A stretch of DNA of 61,040 bases from Robertmurraya massiliosenegalensis JC6 (lineage in GTDB: Bacteria; Bacillota; Bacilli; Bacillales; Cytobacillaceae), in assembly GCF_000311725.1 (NCBI RefSeq), contig NZ_HE978511.1, forward strand, positions 927,868 to 988,907, written 5' to 3'. The translations under genes and the position numbers were made by a program. Positions within the stretch are counted from its first letter, which is position 1. Each line of letters begins with the position of its first letter. The notes under the pieces were generated by a model. The model was not told the origin of the DNA and did no database searches. It saw only the letters and a list, made by a program, of their open reading frames with translations. Shown here one piece after another: positions 8,993 to 19,600 of the stretch.

Positions 8993-10588
8993 CTAGTTTA
9001 CAAATTTCCCACCTTTTCCTGTTGATTCCCAAAAATTATTTCGTAAAACGACTTTCTGGATTTTCCCTGATGCCGTCTTAGGCAATTCTGAAACAAAACT
9101 TACGCCTGTAATCGCTTTAAAATGGGCTAATTTCCCCCTTGAAAAAGCAATTAAATCTTCTTCAGATACACTTTTCCCATCTCTAAGAACGACAAAAGCA
9201 TGTGGAGTCTCACCCCATTTTTCATGAGGAACGGCAATGACAGCTGCTTCTAACACATCTGGATGATCGTACAGGACTCCTTCTACCTCAATCGAGGATA
9301 TATTTTCACCACCGCTAATAATGACATCTTTTTTCCGATCGACGATATCAATATGACCATATTCATCAACGGTCGCCATATCGCCTGTATGAAGCCACCC
9401 ATTTTTAATCGTTTCCATTGTCGCCTCTTCATTCTTCCAATATCCTAGCATGACTCCATTGCTTCTAACGATTACTTCACCAATTTCTTTGCTATTATGG
9501 GCGACTGCTTTTCCTTGCTCAGAGATGACTTTCACTTCATTGCCAATCATCGATATTCCCGCTTTCGATTTGAATCGGTATTGTTCTTGAAGTGGCTGCT
9601 CCTTTAAATGGGAACGGATCATCGATATTAAGCTGAGTGGAGACGATTCTGTCATTCCGTATACTTGAATAAATCCCCAGCCGAGTTCTTTTTCTACTCT
9701 TGTAACAAAGGCCGGCGGTGGAGCTGATCCAGCAATGACAACTCTAATCGACTGTTCCAATTTAGGTGAATGTTTTTCATAGTATTGAAGCAGTGAGTTT
9801 AACACTGTAGGAGCCATATGCATAACCGTTACCTTATGCTTTTCTAATGCGGCAAAAATCGTTTCTGGTGTCGTTTTTCGAGAGCAAACTTGGGTCGCCC
9901 CATTTGCCGTGTAGTAAAAAGGAGATCCCCATCCATTTACATGGAACATGGGCAAGACATGTAAGAGAACGTCCTCATCTGTCACCTTCAGATGATGCAT
10001 TGAGCTAAGAGCATGTAAATAATTATTACGATGGGTGAGCATAACCCCTTTTGGATTTCCAGTTGTGCCACTTGTATAGAGAAGGCTGCACACATCATTC
10101 TCATCAATTTCAACGCGGGAAAAACGAGCTGAATTTTGTTCAGAAAGCCAATCGTCATAGCCTAACTCTTCCGTTGTATCATCCTTATAATGAACAATAA
10201 TTTTCTCAACAGTTTGCAATTTGTCCTTAATTGGCACAATAAGGTCATATAAATTTTGATCAACAAACAACACTTTAGACTCACTGTGATTTAATATAAA
10301 TAAGTAATCATCTGGTTTTAAACGTATATTTAACGGGACCATAATTCCACCAAGCTGAAATACACCGTAAAACCCTTCGAGCATTTCAACAGAATTGGGA
10401 GCTAAATAAGCAACCCGGTCCCCTTTTTGAATTCCCAACTTCTGAAGACCATGTGATAATCTTTGGACCCTTTCATTTAGCTGTCGATATGTAAAAACTC
10501 TTTCATCACAAATGATCGCCTGTTTATCTCCATACAACTGAACGGCACGATCTAAAAATTGAGGCAACACTAATGGCACATACATCAT
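8993..10588 (-). CDS. AMP-forming acyl-CoA synthetase
   Basis: Acyl-CoA ligase of 531 residues in the ANL superfamily, which activates a carboxylic acid through an acyl-AMP. The P-loop [18 protein letters not shown] lies near residue 170, followed by VLPMFHVNGWG and VYGMTESSP. The hinge GWLHTGDMATVDEYGHIDIVDRKKD and the catalytic lysine region LPKTASGKIQK complete the fold. Chain-length preference cannot be read from sequence; a medium- or long-chain fatty acid is likely. A G-rich ribosome site (AAGGGG) precedes the tandem ATG codons at 10588 and 10585, so the start is uncertain by one codon. Divergent from gerPA. Confidence 0.88.
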   Translation of the reverse strand: MMYVPLVLPQFLDRAVQLYGDKQAIICDERVFTYRQLNERVQRLSHGLQKLGIQKGDRVAYLAPNSVEMLEGFYGVFQLGGIMVPLNIRLKPDDYLFILNHSESKVLFVDQNLYDLIVPIKDKLQTVEKIIVHYKDDTTEELGYDDWLSEQNSARFSRVEIDENDVCSLLYTSGTTGNPKGVMLTHRNNYLHALSSMHHLKVTDEDVLLHVLPMFHVNGWGSPFYYTANGATQVCSRKTTPETIFAALEKHKVTVMHMAPTVLNSLLQYYEKHSPKLEQSIRVVIAGSAPPPAFVTRVEKELGWGFIQVYGMTESSPLSLISMIRSHLKEQPLQEQYRFKSKAGISMIGNEVKVISEQGKAVAHNSKEIGEVIVRSNGVMLGYWKNEEATMETIKNGWLHTGDMATVDEYGHIDIVDRKKDVIISGGENISSIEVEGVLYDHPDVLEAAVIAVPHEKWGETPHAFVVLRDGKSVSEEDLIAFSRGKLAHFKAITGVSFVSELPKTASGKIQKVVLRNNFWESTGKGGKFVN

Positions 10589-10696
10589 TGAATCCCCTTT
10601 CCTTTTTCTAAATATTCTTAATTGATTTTATTTTAGCATGTTCTGTTGGATGAGACGACGTCTATTTTTATATTGGGCTTTTTTCTCACATTTGCC

Positions 10697-10705
10697 CATA
10701 AAGTA
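10697..10705 (+). promoter_or_regulatory. Candidate SigK-type -10 element upstream of gerPA
   Basis: CATAAAGTA matches the sigma-K -10 consensus CATANNNTA and lies 42 bp before the gerPA start. No convincing AC-containing -35 is present at the usual distance. The gerP operon is a late mother-cell operon in other bacilli, which makes this plausible. Confidence 0.4.
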
Positions 10706-10747
10706 CATAGGATAAGGAAGGAAACTTAATTACAAAGGATGTTGCAT

Positions 10748-10969
10748 ATGCCAGCTATTGTTGGGATTGCCCAAGTCAATGCTATCGGAACAAGCTCTGT
10801 CTTTAATATTGGGGATGTCTACAAAATCATGCCCATTGCCTCTGTAAAAACCTTTGCAGGTGCAGGCTCATTTAATACGGGAGATGTTTTAGAGGTTCAT
10901 AATAACTATAGCTCAACCAATACGTTCGATCAGGATGTTGCTGATCAAAGTATTCTTTTCAATAATTAG
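10748..10969 (+). CDS. gerPA: Spore germination protein GerPA
   Basis: Protein of 73 residues beginning MPAIVGIAQVNAIG, of the GerPA/GerPF family. The start at 10748 is chosen because AAAGGA lies 7 bp upstream; an ATG three codons earlier overlaps that site. The family feature FNIGDV, followed by FAGAGSFNTGD and an Asp-rich C-terminus (DQDVADQ), is present. GerP proteins are made in the mother cell, reside in the spore coat and are needed for small germinants to pass through it to the receptors. First gene of the operon. Confidence 0.93.
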   Translation: MPAIVGIAQVNAIGTSSVFNIGDVYKIMPIASVKTFAGAGSFNTGDVLEVHNNYSSTNTFDQDVADQSILFNN

Positions 10970-10994
10970 GAGAACTCTATTAAGGTGTGATTCT

Positions 10995-11237
10995 ATGAAT
11001 TTTTACATTCAACAATCGATTGTCATAAATAATTTTAGAGTAGGGAGTCTTGCTAATTCCTGTGTACTTCAAATTGGAAGTGCTGGGATTATTAAACCAT
11101 CCAGTCATTTGTATAATACTGGTGGCTTTACAGAACCTGCTCCAGAACCGCTTAAGCCAGAGGAAATTGAATCAGACTATCTACATGTTCCTTCCGTACC
11201 CTTAGCACCTCCAGCAGGAGGCGGTGGGACGATATGA
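10995..11237 (+). CDS. gerPB: Spore germination protein GerPB
   Basis: Protein of 80 residues starting MNFYIQQSIVINNFRVGSL. The ATG at 10995 has AAGGTG 7 bp upstream; the open frame extends 20 codons further but into gerPA. The conserved core SCVLQIGSAGIIKPSSHLYNTGGF matches GerPB. A proline-rich tail (EPAPEPLKPEE, SVPLAPPAGGGG) follows. Its stop overlaps the gerPC start in an ATGA, so translation is probably coupled. Confidence 0.93.
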   Translation: MNFYIQQSIVINNFRVGSLANSCVLQIGSAGIIKPSSHLYNTGGFTEPAPEPLKPEEIESDYLHVPSVPLAPPAGGGGTI

Positions 11238-11848
11238 ACAGCGAATTTTATTCGTATTTGGAGAAACTCCATCACTTTGTAGAGGCACAGGAAAAAAGAA
11301 TTGTTGCGTTAGAAAAAAAGGTCAAGAATTTAACAGATGAATTAAAGGACGTTCGCTCGAAACCCCCTATACATGTAGGAACAATCGAATATAAATTTGA
11401 TCAATTGAAGGTTGAAACATTAGAAGGCACTTTAAATATTGGCTTAAATCCATCTGACTTAGAAGGAATAGAGGATTTCGAAGTTCAGAACAAACAGCTT
11501 GCGACCAATCCTTCTATGAAAAAAAAGTGGAAGCCACTAAGAGATCTAGAACAACGAGTTGAAGAGTACTTGGATAAAGATTTACCTTCTCTAATTAAAG
11601 AATATGAAGAACAATTGCAAATAAAAGTAGATGATTCTTATCATGATTTTATTAAAAATGACCTAAAAAAACAGCTACCTGCTCGCATTGATCACTATCT
11701 TGCACAAATTCCTGAGAAAGAACGTAGCGACGAAGCTTCACAAAAAATGACTGATGGTATTTTTGAACAAATGAAAAAAGATATAGGGAACGCCGTTTTT
11801 GCCTTTTTAAGCAATCTCCCTAACGCTTCTACTCGAAAGGATGAATAA
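11234..11848 (+). CDS. gerPC: Spore germination protein GerPC
   Basis: Protein of 204 residues. An N-terminal coiled coil (about residues 8-42, EKLHHFVEAQEKRIVALEKKVKNL) is followed by the GerP-type strand VGTIEYKFDQLKVETLEGTL and LNIGLNPSDLEGIEDF. A long charged helical C-terminal half comes next. It is the largest GerP protein and probably organises the others in the coat; that role is inference. It is coupled to gerPB by a 4-bp overlap. Confidence 0.92.
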   Translation: MNSEFYSYLEKLHHFVEAQEKRIVALEKKVKNLTDELKDVRSKPPIHVGTIEYKFDQLKVETLEGTLNIGLNPSDLEGIEDFEVQNKQLATNPSMKKKWKPLRDLEQRVEEYLDKDLPSLIKEYEEQLQIKVDDSYHDFIKNDLKKQLPARIDHYLAQIPEKERSDEASQKMTDGIFEQMKKDIGNAVFAFLSNLPNASTRKDE

Positions 11849-11852
11849 TCAC

Positions 11853-12032
11853 ATGAATTTACAAGTTCATAATGGAGAATTTAAGATAGGTACTATGCAA
11901 GTGGAGGCCGTTTCAAGCTCCTCTCTTGTTTTAATTGGAGATGCCGAAACCATTCAACTTTCTTCTATTTTTGATACACCTGCAGAATCTCTCATTATCG
12001 GTCCCTATGTACCATTGAATCCTCAGGGGTAA
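11853..12032 (+). CDS. gerPD: Spore germination protein GerPD
   Basis: Protein of 59 residues, MNLQVHNGEFKIGTMQVEAV followed by SSSSLVLIGDAETIQLSSIFD and TPAESLIIGP, the GerPD signature. The ATG at 11853 is preferred because AAAGGATGA lies 9 bp upstream; the ATG at 11841 is part of that site. It begins 5 bp after the gerPC stop. Confidence 0.92.
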   Translation: MNLQVHNGEFKIGTMQVEAVSSSSLVLIGDAETIQLSSIFDTPAESLIIGPYVPLNPQG

Positions 12033-12039
12033 TGACGAC

Positions 12040-12417
12040 ATGTTGAACAAAAGGACCTCTTCTGTTGAGCGAATTACCATTAACTCCTTATCAATCGTTT
12101 CCACCCTTGAAATCGGAGACTCTTCTCAAATTCAGGCATTTTCTCGTGCCATTGCTGTTCAACGTGAACATGAAATTTTCTTTGGCAACGAAATGAAATT
12201 TACCAATTTTGATATTTTTACAGAAACGATCCCAATGGAACCTATATTCGAAGAGGTTTCCTTTGAAACTTTTACAATAAATCCAATCATCAAGGTGGGC
12301 TTTATTGATATAACCGGGGTTTCGACTTCTTCAATTGTTCATATTGGAAATACGAAAAATGTCTATATGGAATCAAGAATTAAGCATATTCGCCATCTTC
12401 ATGATCGTGGCCAGTAA
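12040..12417 (+). CDS. gerPE: Spore germination protein GerPE
   Basis: Protein of 125 residues (RTSSVERITINSLSIVSTLE at the N-terminus; VGFIDITGVSTSSIVHIGNT near the C-terminus). The repeated hydrophobic strand plus IGD/IGN pattern is typical of GerPE. The start has AGGGG about 10 bp upstream and lies 8 bp after gerPD. It is the last gene of the contiguous part of the operon; 219 bp follow before gerPF. Confidence 0.92.
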   Translation: MLNKRTSSVERITINSLSIVSTLEIGDSSQIQAFSRAIAVQREHEIFFGNEMKFTNFDIFTETIPMEPIFEEVSFETFTINPIIKVGFIDITGVSTSSIVHIGNTKNVYMESRIKHIRHLHDRGQ

Positions 12418-12466
12418 CATTATTGTTTAAAAAACATACTATTTTAATAGGCATTTAAATCGATTT

Positions 12467-12475
12467 CATAATATA
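12467..12475 (+). promoter_or_regulatory. Candidate SigK-type -10 element between gerPE and gerPF
   Basis: CATAATATA fits CATANNNTA exactly and lies in the 219-bp gap before gerPF. No clear -35 is seen, and the distance to the gerPF start (about 160 bp) is long. No terminator was recognised between gerPE and gerPF, so read-through from the operon is also possible. Confidence 0.35.
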
Positions 12476-12636
12476 CGACGATCCATTAAAAAACGAAAAA
12501 AATAACTTAAATGTGCTTGTTACTATATCGTGGGTGAATCAGCTCATTTATCTTGACTATGTTCGTTTTTCACCTTAACGTGCACCATTAAATTTGCAAA
12601 TGAAATGTTTATTCCATAAAGAAAAGGGTGTTTGGT

Positions 12637-12855
12637 ATGCCTGCAATTGTAGGACCTGTTCAAGTAATCAATTTAGGTGGGGGAGTCCTTCAATTTGGAG
12701 ATTCCCTCTTTATTTCTCCAAAAAGTGCCTCAAAATCAATGTCAGGCTCTGGAGCTGGGAACACGGGTGGTTTTATCATTACAAATAATCTGATTAGCGC
12801 TAGCAACACATTAGATACGAATCTTGTCGATCAGCCATTAGCCGGCAATAATTAA
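12637..12855 (+). CDS. gerPF: Spore germination protein GerPF
   Basis: Protein of 72 residues beginning MPAIVGPVQVINLGGGVLQF, with FGDSLFISPKSASKSMSGSG and AGNTGGF, the GerPF version of the GerPA/PF fold. The ATG at 12637 has AAGGGTG 6 bp upstream; a GTG three codons earlier coincides with that site. It is separated from gerPE by 219 bp, unlike the tight operon of B. subtilis, so it may have its own promoter. It is followed by a strong terminator. Confidence 0.92.
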   Translation: MPAIVGPVQVINLGGGVLQFGDSLFISPKSASKSMSGSGAGNTGGFIITNNLISASNTLDTNLVDQPLAGNN

Positions 12856-12895
12856 AGTTCTTTTCTCAAACATTGATTTGTACACCTCCAAATCG

Positions 12896-12934
12896 AAAAG
12901 TCCTCATGCTTGCTAATTGTGCATGAGGACTTTT
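12896..12934. terminator. Bidirectional terminator between gerPF and addA
   Basis: The perfect 14-bp arms AAAAGTCCTCATGC and GCATGAGGACTTTT enclose an 11-base loop. It serves gerPF on the plus strand and addA on the minus strand. Confidence 0.93.
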
Positions 12935-12942
12935 CATTCAAA

Positions 12943-15900
12943 TCATATCTTCAAAACATGCCCGCCATCAAAGAAAAATAAATAGCGCTCCACTACTTGC
13001 TTCTTCATAATTTGTTCTAATGCTTGTGTATAAAGATTGAGTTGGACGCGGTACCGTTCTTCAAGGATTGGCTTCGCTTGTTCAAAGCCGCCTTTGTAGC
13101 GATCATGAATTCTATCTGTTTTGTAATCGACTAGCACTAAACCTGCTTCATCCTCAAATACACAGTCGATAATCCCTTGAACAAGAATCGGTTCATTTCC
13201 ACTCTTCCAGTCGGAATAAACTGTGGAAGCTAAAAAAGCAGCACTGAACGGAACTTCTCGTTGCAGAGAATGTGCCTCTAGCATTCGCATCCCTAGCTCT
13301 GAATCAAAAAATTTCACAATTTGTTCTACATCGACTACTTGTTTCTGTTCTTCAGTGAGTAGCTCTTTTACCACCATCTCATCAAGTTGAGCAGAAACTG
13401 AATCTACTGTAATCGCTCTTTCCAGATTCACATGCTGCATGACCATATGCATTGCAGTTCCTCTTTCAGCTGGTGTAATCGTTTTTTCTTGCATAAAACG
13501 AGGTCGATTGAAAACAGGCTTTGAAAATGTGAGCAAATCTTTCCCACTTTCTTCGTCAATCATTTCCCATTGACGTTTCATCTCAGAAACCGATTGTTTG
13601 GAACGATGATCTGAGGCACTTTTAAATTCATATTGCCAACGTAACTGGTCTTCAATTCGCTCTTTCCAGTCGGACTGGACATCAACTGGCAGTCCTTTTT
13701 CAACACGCTCCATTAGATCGTCTTTTGCACCCGTTTGCTCTTCTTCATTTCCTATTAAGTCATTCGCCTTCCATACTTCTATTTTCCAAGAAGAAGGATG
13801 GCTACTAATTTCTGTGGGAACAAGGGAGTCAAGACTTACATCATCACGAAGCACTGCCCCATCTTGATGTCTAATTAAAGCAGGTCCGATCCAATCTAAA
13901 TAGCTTTTGGCTGAAGCTCGATCGTATTCCTTTAACAACCATTCTCGATTTGCTAACTCCTTAGACCACTCAACTAGCTTTTTATCTAATTCTTTCACAG
14001 ACGATAGTAAAAATAATTTTTCCTTAGCCCGGGTGAGTGCAACGTAGAGCACCCTCATTTCCTCGGCCAGCATTTCTAGTTTCTTTTTTCGCTTAAAAGC
14101 AAGCTGTGGAAGGGATGGATAGGAAATTCTCTTCTTTGCATTAATATACTTAGTCGCAAAACCGAGGTCCTTATCAAGCATCTGTGCCTTGCGCAAATCC
14201 ATCATATTAAATTGGCGTGCTGTTCCTGCAATAAATACAACGGGAAACTCCAAGCCTTTACTGCTATGAATCGTCATCATTCGAACAACATCTTCCTGTT
14301 CACCTAAAGCACGAGCGGCCCCGAGGTCATCTCCACGATCAGTCATTCTCTCAATAAAGCGTAGAAAACGGAACAACCCTCGAAACGAAGTACTTTCATA
14401 CTGTTTTGCTCGATCATACAAAGCACGCAAATTGGCTTGACGTTGCTTTCCACCTGGAAGTCCACCGACAAAATCGTAAAATTTCGTATCTCTGTACAAT
14501 TGCCAAATTAACTCAGCTAAGGCTCCTTGTCTCGCTTTCTTTCTCCAACTTAGAAGACCTTCCATAAAAGGCATTAGCTTACTTTGGATCGCTTCTGTTG
14601 CCTCTGCTGCTCGTTGCTGGCAAAAGAACTCCAACGCTTCATAGAAGGAACCATGTTTCTTTTGAATCCTTACTTGAGCAAGCTCTTCCTCATCCAAGCC
14701 TACGATAGGAGAGCGGAGGACAGCTGCCAATGGAATGTCTTGATACGGATTATCAATTATTTTCAAAAGAGACATCATAATGGAGACTTCTGTCGCCTCA
14801 AAGTATCCAGTTGAAAGATTCGCATAGATAGGAATCCCTGCTTCTTTAAACTCCTCCATAATTTGTGGTGCCCACGTCATTGAGCGAAGAAGAATTACGA
14901 CATCTCGATACATCATTGGTCGAGTCGATTTTGTTTTTCCGTTGTAAATTTCTTTTCTCTCGGCAATCATTTCTTTAATTTTTCTGGCCATCACTCGAGC
15001 TTCTAATTGCGATTTCTCAAGTTCAGCTGCATCAAATTGGAGCTCGCTCGACCCATCATCATCCGCATCGGAATCATCTTTACCCTCTTGCTCGATCAAG
15101 ATCCATTCGATCGGATGCTCCGTTTCTGGATAGCTGGCACCTTGTACGAGTTCTGCCGCTTCATCATAGTCAATTTCACCAACCGTTTTTCCCATCAGCT
15201 GTTTAAAAAGAAAGTTCGTCCCGTCTAATACTTCCTTGCGACTACGGAAATTCCGCGCCAGATCAATTTTCAATCCCGTACCTTCACCATCTGAAGTAAA
15301 GCGTAAGTATTTTCCTAAAAATAAATTCGGTTCAGCAAGACGAAAGCGGTAGATGGACTGCTTCACATCCCCTACCATGAACATATTTCCATGCTCTTCC
15401 CCTTCTTTCGTAACGAGCTGGAGAATGGCTTCCTGCACCATATTCGTATCCTGATATTCATCAACAAACACTTCTTTAAACTGATTGCGATACGAAAGCG
15501 CAGCATCGGAAGGAGTAAGTTTCCCCTCTTTATCTGACAAAATTTGCAAGCACAAATGCTCTAAATCGGCAAAATCGACTAATCCTTTTTCCTTTTTCAC
15601 TTCCGCAAAGCGGCCAGCAAAGCTTTCCACTAGCTGAACGAGGGTGTGAATATGGGGAGCCATTTCTTTTATATCACGGATAAAGCTTGCTGGCTTTCTA
15701 GAAAACAGCTCATCTTTAACGGTTTGAACGATTTTTTTCGCCTTATCACGTAGCTTTTGCCCTTTATCAAGAAGTTCTTTATCATACTCATCACCACGGC
15801 ACGTTTTTGCTCTTGAAAAGGATTCTGCCTGCATTCGTAAATAGAGCTCGTCCCACGATATTTGTTTTGCTTCAAGAAGGCTGTCAACGATTCGAATATC

Positions 15901-16683
15901 GTCAATGAAGTTCTCTGCTCTCGGGGCAGGTCCCCCTGGTAGCTTCGTTAATTGTAAGCCGCTTTCTAGTAAGTCCTTCGCCCCCTTTAATTGAAGCTCG
16001 ATATCAAACAGGAGCACATCGACAAACGGCAGTTCTTCAATCGTCATTTCTTCATTTACAGCGTACATTTCCTTCATCGATTGCAAATAGGCACTTGGAG
16101 CTGGATTCGATTGGGCAAAATCATAGATTTCACGAATGATGTCTTGAAGAGCGACATCACTCCGATCATTTGAAAACGTATCAACTAACTCGAAAAATGG
16201 CTCATTTCCCTTTTTGCCATACTCTTCTTCAAAAAGCTCCTCCATTACTTCATCCCTTAATAACTGCGCTTCCGTTTCATCAGCAATACGAAAGCCTGGA
16301 TCAACATCAATCTGATAATAATATTTACGAATCACCTCTAAGCAAAAAGAATGGAGTGTCGAAATCGATGCTCGATTCAACAGACTTAGCTGTTTGCGAA
16401 GATGCTTGGAGGAAGGATTGGCATTAATCGCTTTTTCTAATGCTTCTCCAATTCGATGTCTCATTTCTGCGGCAGAGGCGTTTGTAAAAGTGACGACTAA
16501 TAGTTGGTCCACATCTATCGGATCTTCCGTTGAAATAATCTTATTAATCATTCGTTCAACTAGAACGGCCGTCTTTCCTGAACCAGCAGCCGCTGCAACG
16601 AGGATATCCTGACCACTTGCCCATATCGCCTTCCACTGATCATCAGTCCAGGTTGCATCAAGCGGTTTAGTTGGTATCTTCAT
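12943..16683 (-). CDS. addA: ATP-dependent helicase/nuclease subunit A (AddA)
   Basis: Protein of 1246 residues, close to the 1232 of B. subtilis AddA. It is a UvrD-type 3'-5' helicase (Walker A AAAGSGKTA at residues 31-39; DEYQDTN near 420; MMTIHSSKGLEFPVVFIAGT; VALTRAKEKL). A C-terminal RecB-type nuclease domain carries LVDYKTDR near residue 1188. With AddB it processes double-strand breaks and stops at Chi-like sites, loading RecA. Its start lies inside the end of addB (17-bp overlap), so the subunits are translationally coupled. Confidence 0.97.
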   Translation of the reverse strand: MKIPTKPLDATWTDDQWKAIWASGQDILVAAAAGSGKTAVLVERMINKIISTEDPIDVDQLLVVTFTNASAAEMRHRIGEALEKAINANPSSKHLRKQLSLLNRASISTLHSFCLEVIRKYYYQIDVDPGFRIADETEAQLLRDEVMEELFEEEYGKKGNEPFFELVDTFSNDRSDVALQDIIREIYDFAQSNPAPSAYLQSMKEMYAVNEEMTIEELPFVDVLLFDIELQLKGAKDLLESGLQLTKLPGGPAPRAENFIDDIRIVDSLLEAKQISWDELYLRMQAESFSRAKTCRGDEYDKELLDKGQKLRDKAKKIVQTVKDELFSRKPASFIRDIKEMAPHIHTLVQLVESFAGRFAEVKKEKGLVDFADLEHLCLQILSDKEGKLTPSDAALSYRNQFKEVFVDEYQDTNMVQEAILQLVTKEGEEHGNMFMVGDVKQSIYRFRLAEPNLFLGKYLRFTSDGEGTGLKIDLARNFRSRKEVLDGTNFLFKQLMGKTVGEIDYDEAAELVQGASYPETEHPIEWILIEQEGKDDSDADDDGSSELQFDAAELEKSQLEARVMARKIKEMIAERKEIYNGKTKSTRPMMYRDVVILLRSMTWAPQIMEEFKEAGIPIYANLSTGYFEATEVSIMMSLLKIIDNPYQDIPLAAVLRSPIVGLDEEELAQVRIQKKHGSFYEALEFFCQQRAAEATEAIQSKLMPFMEGLLSWRKKARQGALAELIWQLYRDTKFYDFVGGLPGGKQRQANLRALYDRAKQYESTSFRGLFRFLRFIERMTDRGDDLGAARALGEQEDVVRMMTIHSSKGLEFPVVFIAGTARQFNMMDLRKAQMLDKDLGFATKYINAKKRISYPSLPQLAFKRKKKLEMLAEEMRVLYVALTRAKEKLFLLSSVKELDKKLVEWSKELANREWLLKEYDRASAKSYLDWIGPALIRHQDGAVLRDDVSLDSLVPTEISSHPSSWKIEVWKANDLIGNEEEQTGAKDDLMERVEKGLPVDVQSDWKERIEDQLRWQYEFKSASDHRSKQSVSEMKRQWEMIDEESGKDLLTFSKPVFNRPRFMQEKTITPAERGTAMHMVMQHVNLERAITVDSVSAQLDEMVVKELLTEEQKQVVDVEQIVKFFDSELGMRMLEAHSLQREVPFSAAFLASTVYSDWKSGNEPILVQGIIDCVFEDEAGLVLVDYKTDRIHDRYKGGFEQAKPILEERYRVQLNLYTQALEQIMKKQVVERYLFFFDGGHVLKI

Positions 16684-19600
16684 CGTTTCCCTCCTCCTTT
16701 CTCATCATCTGTAAAATGTCTTCTTTCGAATGGGCTGGAAGATTACGATAATCATTCGCTTCTAACGATTCATCAAATTGACAAACCGATTTAAAGGAGC
16801 AAAATGTACATGGCTTGCGATCTTTTAGCTTATATGGGGAAATTTGCACATCCCCACCTGCAATCGCATTTCCTGTTTTCACATAGAAATGACGAACATA
16901 ACGCCTTAACTGATCAAATTCATCAATACTTGCCACCTTTGAACGCTTCGTCAGTGTCCCATCCTTCTTAATTCCTGCTGCAATAATGGAAGAATCACCT
17001 GTTTCAATCGTTCTATCCATCATGCGGATTATCTTCTCTTCTCCTAACACTAAGCCGTTCATTTTAAATTTCTTAAACAACTGATCATCTAGCTCATCTA
17101 GAGTTAGCATCTTACTCGTATTGACAAGGGGATTGTGAACATGGAAGTAAAGTACTCCAGCGGGGTCTGCTTCTTTCCCAATCAACACTTTTGAGTTCGT
17201 TATCACAATATCGAGATAGGTTAGCATTTGCAAGGCTAATCCGTAATACACTTCATTTAAGTTCACATCTTTTGCACTCGACTTGTAATCCATAATTCTA
17301 AGGAATACACCTTTCTCATCCTCAGCCTTATCCACTCGGTCAATTCGACCGATGAGCTCCATCTTTGTTCCGTTTCGCAAGGAGAATTTTAAAGGTGGCA
17401 GCTTCTGCTTTGGTCCAAAACCAAGTTCAAGACCAACAGGGGCAAAGCCACTCGCCTTTGCATGCTCTTGCAAGACGAGCGATGCTCTTTTAATAATCTC
17501 TTCTAATTTTCTTTTTATATAATGATGACGATTCGAGCTTAACAAAATTTCATGCTGCAGTTTAGGTGCTAAAAGTTCAACCGCTTCCTTTGCTAGCTTT
17601 TCAATCTCCTTCTGTGTCATACTATCCCATGACTTTTCCCCAACCATCACCGTTTCCACGATGTATTTGAGGGCACCATGGAATAATTCCCCAATATCTG
17701 GTGCTTCTAAACGAAAAACTTGTCGTTCCCTCAGCTTCAAACCGTGTTGTGCAAAATGGGAAAATGGACAAGAGGAAAATAACTCCATTCGCGAAACACT
17801 GCCTTGAATGACGTCAGAATACAATTCTTTACTCGTATCCTCTGAAAGCTGGGTGGACTCATTTTTAAAATTCAAGCTTTGAAGAACTTTTTTTGCCCGC
17901 GCGCTCCAATTTGGATTGGTCACATAAAAATTGTACAGATCCCACCACATTTCATATATCGGGTAGTTTCTCTTTTTCAGCTGTAGTTGTGTGGTTAAAA
18001 GAGATAAGCCTGTTTCTTCATGGGAAATATATTCTAGTTGTTCCAGTTCAGAAAGCTCTGAGATTTCTTGAATATATTGCTGAGACTGAATTTGTGGGAA
18101 CATTTCTATGAGCCTATGAATATACAATGAAGGCATTAATGCTTTCCCATCATCATTCGCCAAAGGATAGCTCACATATATACGATCCGATGCGGTCGTA
18201 AAGGCATTATAAGCGAGAAATTCCTCATCTAATAATTTCTTTCGACTGCTAGGAGCAATCTCGATTCCTCGAGTCACTAATCTCTCCCGCTCCTCATCCG
18301 CAAAAAGGCCATCCTCAGAAAACTTCGCAGGAAGCACTCCTTCATTTAATCCAATCACAAACGCAATCTTAATATCTGTCAATCTTGATTTCTCTAAATC
18401 TGCTACTAGTACTTGATCGATAGCAGGTGGCACAAGCGAAAAACGGAGTGATTCCATCCCTGCATCAAGAATAGCAGCAAACTTTTTCAAGGGAATCTCC
18501 TCTTCTCCTAGCATTTCCACAAATTGATCAAGCAGATCAATGATTCCGTTCCAAGCTTGGTCATGCTCCCGTGCTTGAATTAAATTCCCTGCTTCTTCCT
18601 CTTTTAATTTCCAGTTTTCTAATTTTGCTGGAATATCAAGTTCTTCTAAAAATTGATATAAAGCTCCACAAAGCTCTCTTCCAGTCACTGCTTTTTTCAA
18701 TCGCCTAGTTAGGCGCAGAATGGGATCAGAGATCATCGTCCTCAATTGATGCAACTCATCTTCTCTTTCCTTTTCCACATCCGTCTGCGCAACGTTTTCT
18801 AACTCTAATCCTTTAAAGCGACGATACTTCCAACGTTCCTTTTTCGTCCACTTACCCCCTTGAATTCCATGTTCAAGCACATAATTTTCAAGCTGATCCA
18901 TTTTCGCTCGAAGCCTGTGGGGGTTTGCTTTTTCTGGAAAAAGAAGTTCGGTTTTGACAGCACGAAAAACAGGTTCATATCTCCAAAAGCCATTAATCAC
19001 TTCTAGACTTGAGCGAATCAATTCCACTAAAGGATGGTTCAGCATCGTTCTTTTTTGGTCGATGAACACGGGAATCTCATAATCAGTGAATATATTTTCG
19101 ATGAGATCGTGATACTCCTGACCATTCCTTAATAAAATGGCGATGTCACGATAGCGATAATCCTCTTCTCTCGCTAGCTTGCGGATTGTTCGAGCAATTC
19201 CTTCCACTTCCGCTCTTCGATTGACCGCTTGTGCTAAGTGCACCAGTGGTGTCCCTTCATAAGAAACTGAAGGACGATGGTCAAAAAAGGTTTCTACATG
19301 CTGCAGCGAATCGTGAGCTAATCTAAATTGTTCCTGAAATAAGATTTCTTCTACCTGTAGTCCTTCTACCTTAGCCATTTCGTATAAGGTCTGGCACGTT
19401 TCTCCCGACATACGAAAAAGATGAAGCTCATCTGGAGCTTCATGATGAAATGGCCTGTCTAAAGTTAAGGATACCGTAATCTCCTTGCAGTGCTTCATTA
19501 ACTGTTCGATAATCATGTACTCCTGTGGGGTAAAGCTATAGAATCCATCGATATATATACTAGCGTTTTGCAAATAAGTCGATGACGCTATTTGCTCCCC

